64,000 nucleotides of DNA from Lucinisca nassula (taxonomy: Eukaryota; Mollusca; Bivalvia; Lucinida; Lucinidae), in contig OY757025.1 of the NCBI GenBank assembly GCA_963580285.1, forward strand, positions 117,865,900 to 117,929,899, given 5' to 3'. This document shows positions 56,650 to 64,000 of the stretch, piece by piece. Made by a program: the position numbers and the translations under genes. Numbering within the stretch: the first letter of the stretch is position 1; each line of letters opens with the position of its first letter. The notes beneath the pieces are model-generated. The model did no database searches. It was given only the letters and a program-made list of their open reading frames with translations, and was not told the origin of the DNA.

Positions 56650-56722
56650 TTCCGGCGAATCACTCACAAACTTAGCATGAAGCCCATCAGGCTTCATGCT
56701 AAGTTTGTCAGTGATTCGCTGG
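56650..56722. repeat. Short perfect palindrome
   Basis: CACAAACTTAGCATGAAGCC and its inverse GGCTTCATGCTAAGTTTGTC meet with a CATCA loop, flanked by GCGAATCACT / AGTGATTCGC. Confidence 0.85.
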
Positions 56723-57053
56723 AGTTAACACATTGATAAATTCAACAAAAATGATAATTCATTCCTTATAATTCCAACGTTGTCAACGAAATGTTAAATT
56801 TAACACCAAAATTTAAGGAACTCTTTCAAAAGCTCTTACCAACGGCCACGGCGGAATGATTATCCAGTTAGAAGCTGCCATCCTTGAAAGAAACCCAAGC
56901 GAAAAAAACATTGAAGTCTTTAAAGTCAGTTTATCTGTCTTCTAACATTTACCTTTTCAATAGTTCTCTGTCTTTTAATCGGATGCTGTTGACGTGGCTT
57001 CATAAACAATGACGAAGTGCATGGGTTCTAAACGTGCTATTTGACGCCACATT

Positions 57054-57405
57054 ACAGTAGAACTTCCATGGCTCGAACAACTATGGCTCGTTTACCATGG
57101 ATGAGTCAAACCCATTCTTGAGCCCATAGCGAAATCCTCTACATAAGAAATAGTGGGAGATAATAAAGGAGATTTTAGTCTTTTATCTTGCAAATGTATG
57201 CTGTGTGTACTCATTGGAATCGCCTTGATGAGGCAATTCTAATGAGTACACACAGCATACATATTCATTATAGAACACCGAAAAGATGTCTAAAAGTATC
57301 TCGTTATGCCTCCTGACAGTAACCTCAGTGGCTCGAACTACCCCTGTCTCGAACAGATTTTCGAGGTCCCAAAGGTGTTCGAGCCATTGAAGTTCGACTG
57401 TATAT
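57054..57405. mobile_element. pogo/Tc1-like MITE with nested MITE E
   Basis: Ends TACAGTAGAACTTCCATGGC and, inverted, TACAGTCGAACTTCAATGGC, with GGCTCGAACA inside both ends. The MITE E palindrome (GTGTGTACTCATTGGAATCG) sits at 57190-57265. Confidence 0.8.
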
Positions 57406-57599
57406 TACTACCTGTCGCTAAGCGAAACGTATCTGATATTCTTGCTCATGGAATTTATCGAAGTATAAAACTTTATTTCAACAAATCAAATCATTCGAAA
57501 TATACATAAACGGTGGGGAATTGGAATTATATGGATATCAGCAACCTAAAGCTACTGTGCTTTGTAACTTTGTGTTGATTGACAAACAGTCAACCAAAA

Positions 57600-58165
57600 A
57601 AATATCTGTCAGGTGTATCCAGAAACATGTAAGGTTTATCCAGAAAATCTTTAATGTGTATCCAGAAAATCTGTAAGTTGTATCCAGAAAATCTGTAAGT
57701 TGTATCCAGACTGTAAGTTGTATCCAGAAAATCTGTAAGGTGTAGCCAGAAAATCTTTAAGGTGTATCCAGAAAATCTGTAAGTTGTATCCAGACTGAAA
57801 GTTGTATCCAGAAAATCTGTAAGGTGTATCCACAAAATCTGTAAGGTGTCTGTAAGTTGTATCCAGATGATCTGTAAGTTGTATCCAGAAAATCTGTAAG
57901 GTGTAGCCAGAAAATCTTTAAGGTGTATCCAGAAAATCTGTAAGGTGTCTGTAAGTTGTATCCAGAAAATCTGTAAGGTGTAGCCAGAAAATCTTTAAGG
58001 TGTATCCACAAAATATGTAAGGTGTCTGTAAGTTGTATCCAGATGATCTGTGAGTTGTATCCAGAAAATCTGTAAGGTGTAGCCAGAAAATCTTCAAGAT
58101 GTAGCCAGAAAATCTTCAAGGTGTAGCAAGAAAATCATTATGGTGTAGCCAGAAAATCTTCAAGG
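57600..58165 (+). repeat. 18-20 bp minisatellite upstream of exon 4
   Basis: About 29 units of GTAAG(T/G)TGTATCCAGAAAATCT and the variants AGCCAG and CTTTAAGG, ending ~40 bp before the exon 4 acceptor. Higher-order blocks (57840-58010) are visible. Minus-strand ORFs rich in DTPYRFSGY are repeat translations. Confidence 0.95.
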
Positions 58166-58204
58166 TGTACCAATTTACCATAAATGTTAAGTTGTTCCTT
58201 TCAG

Positions 58205-58579
58205 GAAGACCAGATGTACAATCTCTTGAGACCATCTCCTACTTTCTCTCCTCCTGTTGCTGAATCCCCAGTTCTTGTAAAACAGAAACCAGCTAAGAAA
58301 ATCAAGTCACATGTCAAACCAGCTGACCTGTCACATGCTACCACACTGACCAGTGAGAGCTCTCCTCTGCAGTCACATGACAGACAGTCAGCCAGTATTA
58401 TGTCTTCAATGAAGCCATTATTTTTAGCACATGGAATGAAGAAAGAATCTCACAGTTCAGCCACAAAGCCAAAAAAGATAAAGATGGAAAAAGATTTACC
58501 TACTCCCAAGAAACCAACCAATGCCTTCATGATGTTTTGTGATCAGTACAGACAGGCAATACAAGAGGAATACAGAAGG
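58205..58579 (+). CDS. TFPT: TFPT/Nhp10-like INO80 subunit, exon 4 (linker and start of HMG box)
   Basis: This exon has 125 codons between CCTTTCAG and AGG|GTAAAT, phase 0 at both ends (residues about 82-206). Residues 82-178 form a low-complexity Pro/Ser/Lys linker with basic patches (KQKPAKKIK, KPKKIKMEK) that could serve as nuclear localisation signals. The last ~27 residues begin an HMG box: PTPKKPTNAFMMFCDQYRQ. The KxPTNAxxxFC signature is closer to yeast Nhp10 (PKRPTNAYLLYC) than to HMGB or SOX boxes. The open frame runs past the donor into intron sequence and a MITE, so the 183-residue ORF here overstates the exon. The acceptor directly follows a ~20-bp minisatellite (57600-58165). Confidence 0.88.
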
Positions 58580-58606
58580 GTAAATAATTATGAGATTGAC
58601 ATTGCT

Positions 58607-59027
58607 ATAGTTTTATGCAGGAAAAACTGGCAAACAGTGCAGGCCCAGATCAGACGCCACACAATGTGGCGTCTGATCAGGGCCGTCACTGTTTGCAAAA
58701 ATTTCAGCCATTATCAAAATAAACTTTTAAGATAACACAACCTGACACCACTGCATTTTGAAATGGCCGATTGCCATATAAAGATATTGATTGGCATTGC
58801 TATGATTTTATACAGGAAACTCCAAAACCGAAAACTGGCAAATATTGCAGGCCCAGATCAGACGCCACAGAATGTGGCGTCTGATCAGGGCCGTCACTGT
58901 TTGCCAAAATTTTCAGCCATTATCAAAATAGATTTATTAAGATAGCACAACCTGACACCCCTGCATTTTGAAATGGCCTATAGCCATATAAAGATATTGA
59001 AGATTCCATTCAGTACAATATGGGTTA
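58607..59027. mobile_element. Two MITE B copies just after exon 4
   Basis: Two tandem copies with the identical core GATCAGACGCCACA, an inverted GTGGCGT stem, CTGATCAGGGCCGTCACTG and the AAGATA(A/G)CACAACCTGACACC flank. The first begins ~27 bp after the exon 4 donor. Confidence 0.8.
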
Positions 59028-59041
59028 GCCCTATTATAATA

Positions 59042-59390
59042 CTTTGCGGAGCGTGATAGCTCAGTGGTTAGTGCACATGCTTCTGATGCTAGAGGTCCCG
59101 GGTTCGATCCCCGGCAGCGGCGATAAAATTTCCGTGTCCGAACACGCTCCATTGGCATCATTTGCAGGGATGAATGTCATCAAGTGCACTGTCCTTCGGA
59201 TCGGGACGTTAACTGGAGGCCCCCTGTGCAGGGAGAACCATCCCCTGTGCAGGTTAAAGATCCCTACCATAATGACATGATTACTGTGTAGGCTTTCATC
59301 CTGCAAACCTGGAGTGTATGTAATATACACCTGCGGTAATGGGCAAATGTGACTGACGCAGTATCAGAAGATAGATAGATAGATAATACT
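59042..59390 (+). mobile_element. tRNA-derived SINE family C with LINE-type 3' tail
   Basis: Head 59047-59122 with box A (TAGCTCAGTGGTTAGTGC) and box B (GGTTCGATCC), body to ~59320, then GGTAATGGGCAAATGTGACT and a GATA tail. The last ~50 bp match the 3' end of the EN/RT LINE at 39671-39720, the usual sign that a SINE uses that LINE's machinery. The head does not close as a functional tRNA. Confidence 0.85.
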
Positions 59391-59424
59391 TTGTATTTCA
59401 GTCTCGGACATTGCATTCACCTTA

Positions 59425-59590
59425 TTTGCATTATCTGATGGTTCCTAGTCTGAAGATAATCATTGTTTGGGAAAACAGGTAACCAGACCCCCTTGACTTT
59501 TCAAGGTCAGGGGGGTCTGGTTACCTGTTTTTCCAATATTGATATAAAGTGTAAGCTGGGAGCCAGCAAATAATGCAAAAATGGTGAATG
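59425..59590. repeat. Palindromic MITE D, second copy
   Basis: Same palindrome as 47545-47706, with centre GACTTTTCAAGGTC and the GCTGGGAGCCAGCAAATAAT arm; the left arm is less well kept. Confidence 0.8.
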
Positions 59591-61208
59591 CTTCTTTTGA
59601 AGTGACATTGAAATTAGAAGCTGATGGTTTGAATTAGGCCTTCATGAAAATTGCTTGTAACCAAGACAAACATATTTATTTGAAATACACAAAAATCTGA
59701 TCCTATCACCATTTACATATATTATAGCATGGGTCTGGCTATGACACACTTTTATGAGGAATCCAAAAAATTATACATTAAAGATTATATAGAAAAATGA
59801 CCATTAAGGGTCTTTTAAGCTCACCTGATAAGGTATTGTGATCGGTCAATGTCCATCATTCGTCATCAACAATTTGTTTTGTCTCCTTGGGTCAGTTTGA
59901 TTAAAACTTCACAGGAATGTTGCCTAGGTGGCTCCCTACCAATATACCAGAAGCTAAAATCGTTCCACTCTGATAAACAAGATGGCCACCAGCGCTAAAA
60001 GTAGAAAAATCTTTGAACGAAAACTTCTCCTATACCCTTGGGCTAATTTTATTCAAACTTCATAGCAATGTTGCTCAGGTGACTCCCTACCAAAATAGGT
60101 AAAACAGTTCTGCTCCGATGAGCAAAATGCCCACCATAGCTAATAATAGAAAAACATCAACAATTTGCTTTAAATGCAAACTCTTCCTAAACCCTTGGGC
60201 CAGTTTGATTCACACTTCACGGGAATGTTGCCTAGGTGGCTCCCTAACAATAGAGCTAAAATTGTTCAGATTTGATGGACAAGATGGCCACCAAAGCTAA
60301 AAACAGAAAATCCTTAAACAAGAACTCCCCCTATATTATTGGGCCAATTTCATTCACACATCATAGGAATGTTGTTTAGGTGAGCTCTACTAAAATGGCT
60401 AAAAAGGTTCTGCTCTGATGAGCAAAATGACTACCAGATCTAAAAACAGAAAAATCTTTAAAAAACAACTCCTCCTATATCTTTGGGCCAATTCATTCAA
60501 TCTCGATAGGAATGTTGCTTAGGTGACCCTCTACCAATGTATCTAAAACAGTTCTGCATGGATGAGCAAAATTGCCACCAGACCTAAAAATAGAAAAACA
60601 TTAACAATTTGCTTTAAATGTGAACTCTTCTTAAATCCATGGACCACTTTGATTTATACTTCACACGAATGTTGCCTAGGTGGCTCCTTACAAAAAAAAT
60701 TAAAATGGCTCCCCTTGGATGTACTAGATGGCCACCAGAGCTAAAAATAGAAAAAAAATCTTTGAATAGCAACTCCTCTTATACCCCTTGGTCAATTTCA
60801 ATCAAACTTCTTATGTTGCATGGGCAATCCTCTACCAAAATATCATAATCAAAAATGATTATGTCCCAATGAACAGAGCTGCCAGAGCTAAAAAGTACAT
60901 TTAAATGAGGCATCTCCTACACCTTTGGTCCAATTTCACTCTTACTTTACAGGCATGTTGCTTAGGTGACCCTCTACCAAAATAGTTAAAACAGTTACTC
61001 TCTGATGAAAAAGATGACTGCCAGAGCTAAATATAGAAAAAAAACCTTGAAGTGACAACTTCTTGTATACCTTTGGTTCAATTTCATTCAGACTGCACAG
61101 GAAGGTTGCTTAGGTGACTCTCTACCAAACTAGATATAATAATTCTTCTCGGATGAACAGCTAAGATTAGAAAAACCTTTAAACACCTAAAAATAGAATA
61201 ATCTTTAA

Positions 61209-61749
61209 AGGTGCATTATTGAGCTACCGGGTCTCAAAATTTTTTTTCTGGTTTTTATCTTCAATGCATACTCCTTTGTCATGTGTACACTTTTGGAGCC
61301 AAATACAGCTTCAGAACTTTGTGAAAATGGTCGTTTTCATTCGTGTTTATCCTTCGCTCTGAACATGTGTTCGGAATTTCTGTTCTAAAAATAAATCTGT
61401 CACTTTACACATACACGGCGACAGTATCGTCTCTGAGTGTCATTACTTATGGCATGGCATTCAGCGTCATATTTTTTTCCGATTCAGGCATGGCCTAAGC
61501 AAACAAGGCCAAAAATGAACTTCGAATAACGTCATATATGGGGATTCTATTTTTGTCACAAACTAAAAATAGATCTAACTAGTGTTCGAAACCTAGTTAG
61601 GGAATCCCTCTCGAACTTTTTTACCCGTCATCATAACTGTTCGCATTTTTGCATGAAATGCATTCATTTGTATTGTTTTAAAGAAAAATACCGGCTATAT
61701 GTATTTTATTTTTGGAAGCATTTTTTCCAGATAGCTCAATAATGCACCT
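61209..61749. mobile_element. TTAA element with AGGTGCATTATTGAGCT ends
   Basis: 541 bp between TTAA at 61205-61208 and 61750-61753, with perfect inverted ends AGGTGCATTATTGAGCTA. It lies inside the same tandem array. No ORF. Confidence 0.85.
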
Positions 61750-61896
61750 TTAAATGACATCTCATCCTATACCCCATGGTCAACTTCAATCAAACTTCTT
61801 GTGTTGCATAGGTGATCCTCTTCCAAAATAGCAAAAATGGTTCCACTCTGATGAAAAAATGGCTGCCAGAGCTAAAAAGAAAACAACTTACAAACC

Positions 61897-62109
61897 TTAA
61901 CCCTTATCTTGCTGTTCACGACAACCCCTGTCTTTGGAAACAGTGTAGATCCAGATCAGATGGCTTCTGAAGAAGCCATCTGATCAGGATCTACACTGTT
62001 TGGCATTCAGTTTAAGAATTTGTAGCAATAAATTACATCAAGTAATTTGATTGGTTGATAGACAGAAATGGGTGTGGCTTAAATGAATATTCAGCAAGAT
62101 AAGGGTTAA
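61897..62109. mobile_element. TTAA hairpin MITE family A inside a tandem array
   Basis: Complete copy (CCCTTATCTTGCTG ... CAGCAAGATAAGGG) interrupting the ~150-bp repeat array at 59815-62340. Confidence 0.85.
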
Positions 62110-62609
62110 ATAAGAACTTCTTGTACACCTTTGGACCAATTCAACTCAAACTTAAAACCTTTAAATGCTAATTTCTCCTAAACCTTTGGTAGAATTTCAT
62201 TCAAACTGCATAGTATTGTTGCTTAGGTGACCCTCTACAATAGTAGCTAATATGGTTTTGCTCTAAGGAACAAAATGGCTGACAGAGCTAAAAATAGAAA
62301 AAAAAACTTTTTAAATGCTACCTTGATGTTACTTAGGTTACCCTGAACTAAAAATGTTAAAAAGGTTTTGAGAGAATGTCTATTGAAAAGATTTCATGAT
62401 CAATCGCCAAGAAAAATCATTGCAGACCCAGCAGGGATTGAACCAGCAACCCCCTGATCACCAGTCATATGCATGTCAGACTAAGTCATAGAATAGATGC
62501 CAGCCAGATATTGTACTTACTTGAACAATTAGATTAGTTTTTTGACCTATAAAAAATTATCTCCAACAACCTGATTGCCATATACATGTACATTGTACTA
62601 CTGTTTCAG

Positions 62610-62693
62610 GAACATAGGGAGTTAATTCCACACCAGGAACTCACTAAAAGACTAGCTATGAAATGGAACAGCCTATCACCAGATGACAAAAAG
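62610..62693 (+). CDS. TFPT: TFPT/Nhp10-like INO80 subunit, exon 5 (middle of HMG box)
   Basis: This exon has 28 codons between TGTTTCAG and AAG|GTAAAG, phase 0 at both ends. It encodes EHRELIPHQELTKRLAMKWN followed by SLSPDDKK. This is helix 2 and the start of helix 3 of an HMG box (ELTKxLAxxWxxLSxxDK), and it continues the helix 1 part at the end of exon 4 exactly in frame. The last ~15 residues of the box and any acidic tail must lie right of position 64000; nothing between 62694 and the window end continues it. The whole reconstructed product so far is 234 residues, compared with ~203 for yeast Nhp10 and ~250 for human TFPT. Confidence 0.88.
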
Positions 62694-62879
62694 GTAAAGT
62701 AGACCTTGCAATATCAAGCCCTGACAAATCCATGGCCCAGTTGACTGGGTCTAGTCCATGTTTGGCTTGGCAAGCGATTCTTTCATTTCACTTGCCCAGA
62801 AAAATGTATACCATAAAAGTCCTTAACAATTCGGACATTGCTCTAATTCTCCTAAACTTTTAAACAAATTTGTTCCACA

Positions 62880-63030
62880 GTCCAGCAAGGAGTCCAAAAA
62901 AGAGTGCAGATGGTATGGGAAACAGTGTAGACCCTGATCAGGCTGCTCCTGAAGGAACAGCCTGATCTGGGTCTGCACTGTTTCCTTAGCCCTGTCTGTC
63001 ACAATATTTAGGATCACTACAACAGAATGT
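62880..63030. repeat. Hairpin MITE family C, copy
   Basis: Stem CAGGCTGCTCCTGAAGGAACAG; flank AAGGAGTCCAAAA; 190 bp after exon 5. Confidence 0.7.
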
Positions 63031-63171
63031 ATAGGTGAGACATTTTGACAATGATATGTACTGCTAGATGGTTGAAATTTATCAGGCATTGCAATATCAT
63101 TTGATAAAAGACATTTCATATTTCCCATAGGTAACATAGAAAATCACATGCCAGCAGTTGATGGCAGGTCA

Positions 63172-63470
63172 CGGCCCCCGCCGATCGGGGCTTGAAGAAA
63201 TAAATGAGCTGCATGATGCTTCCACGCAGAGCTGAATCTGACCGCACACAAGTACTGGTTAACCGCTTAGAGGATCTAAGCCTGCCCAGGCAAAGCTGTG
63301 CGAATGGGCCCGTCCATGCTTATAAACCCTATTGGTTTCATTTGGTGACAGGGCTTGAGATGTCATTTCTTCTCAATGTCAGGTAAAAGTCCCACAAAAT
63401 TGGAAGCAACATCTTCAAAATGACCTATACAGTGTTGACGGGGACATTAAACATCAAATCAAACAAATAA
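63172..63470 (+). mobile_element. SINE family A, copy after exon 5
   Basis: Full-length plus-strand copy, from GGCCCCCGCCGATCGGGGC to GACGGGGACATTAAACATC and a CAAACAAATAAA tail. Confidence 0.85.
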
Positions 63471-64000
63471 ATGGCAGTTCTAATATACATACATGTTCTT
63501 GCAGTATAACGCAATGTCCAGTTGCTTGGGACAATGCCTCTTTTCATTGGCAGTCATTTCTTGGCTGCTTATGGCTCTTGCCTTTATTGTGTAAATCGTT
63601 CAAATGTAAATTTGTGATTGTAAAACAAAGATTTTCCATGTGATGTCATCAAATGCGCCTTTCTGCATGCACTGCGTTGATTACTGTGCTGAGTGGGAAA
63701 ATGTACATGTGATGTTAGATTAAGGGTTTTTGGGCAGAAAACAGTGAAACAAAGTACTGAATGAATGGAAAACAATCAAAAGCTTTTATTTATTGGCTGG
63801 AAACTATTGTGGTGCATGAAATTACTTACCAACGGCAGGAAATCCAAGATGGCAGATATTGAGAAGGCAAGCGCGAGAGGATAATATATTTTTTTGATCA
63901 TGGGGTATATGGAAAATAATTGCCTTTGTGCTGTCCAATCAAAAGCTGGAAATTTCTTCGCAGTATTAAAATCAAGAATATTGTTACAGTATTGAGTACT
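63471..64000. other. No feature recognised at right edge
   Basis: Intron sequence after exon 5. The next TFPT-like exon (end of the HMG box) is not found here. Confidence 0.5.

Larger units (their letters stand above)
59815..62340 (+). repeat. About 150-bp tandem array with two insertions
   Basis: Roughly a dozen diverged units with GGAATGTTGCCTAGGTGACTC, CCCTACCAAAATAG, GATGAGCAAAATGGCCACCAG and AAAAATAGAAAAATC. The array is interrupted by TTAA elements at 61209-61749 and 61897-62109. It fills most of intron 4 of the TFPT-like gene. Confidence 0.85.

Noticed and set aside
57590..58119. Minus-strand ORFs rich in DTPYRFSGYNLQ
   Set aside because: They are translations of the 18-20 bp minisatellite.
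58580..58735. Extension of exon 4 ORF past the donor
   Set aside because: The extra residues come from intron and MITE B sequence, and the HMG box continues in frame only through exon 5.
59047..59122. tRNA gene candidate
   Set aside because: Box A and box B are good, but the acceptor stem halves do not pair and a SINE body with a LINE-type tail follows.
63490..63600. Possible sixth exon after TTCTTGCAG at about 63493
   Set aside because: The following frame does not continue an HMG box and has no donor at a sensible place.

Overview
This is a piece of an animal nuclear genome, most probably a bivalve mollusc. That assignment is inferred from the style of the repeats (tRNA-headed SINEs ending in a GACGTTAAAC-type 3' domain, many TTAA hairpin MITEs, AT-rich introns, AC/GA/GATA microsatellites) and is not proven. 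There are no bacterial-style operons. Two host genes can be assembled from short exons with GT-AG borders and matching phases. Most of the rest is transposable-element sequence, often nested two or three deep.

Host genes. On the minus strand, exons at 13273-13422 and 4209-4326 encode the start of a ZSWIM2-like protein, a SWIM-domain E3 ubiquitin ligase; the gene runs off the left edge. On the plus strand, five exons (39882-39983, 47461-47531, 55570-55639, 58205-58579, 62610-62693) encode 234 residues of an INO80-type chromatin subunit. Its N-terminal basic coiled coil resembles vertebrate TFPT (INO80F), and it carries a C-terminal HMG box like that of yeast Nhp10; the gene runs off the right edge. 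The two genes are divergently transcribed. Exon 2 of the TFPT-like gene has a second, dead copy (48006-48710) broken by two SINEs.

Left part (1-13.2 kb, ZSWIM2 introns): SINEs, TTAA hairpin MITEs, two inverted copies of a 0.8-1.1 kb TIR element, a ~162-bp tandem array, an inverted repeat at 9.2-10 kb, a diverged 130-145 bp array at 12 kb, and a decayed hammerhead ribozyme (4869-4914).

Middle (13.4-39.8 kb, between the genes): nested MITEs; a foldback element built of GGTCAACTCGTACC repeats (20120-22182); an I-type LINE with RT and RNase H (22354-27775) split by another foldback element (24838-27555); a 1.2-kb long inverted repeat (29655-30868); a mariner element split by a TTAA element (31249-33862); an apparently intact hammerhead ribozyme (35322-35367); and a 5'-truncated EN/RT LINE with a 742-codon ORF.

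Right part (39.8-64 kb, TFPT-like introns): an inverted copy of the same LINE split by a third foldback element; tandem arrays at 44.5, 50-53 and 59.8-62.3 kb; a minisatellite abutting the exon 4 acceptor; and SINEs, one of which shares its 3' end with the EN/RT LINE.

The strongest leads are the TFPT-coiled-coil/HMG-box gene that may connect human TFPT with yeast Nhp10, the hammerhead ribozymes, and a group of foldback elements with 8-10 bp target duplications whose arms are made of short phrase repeats.
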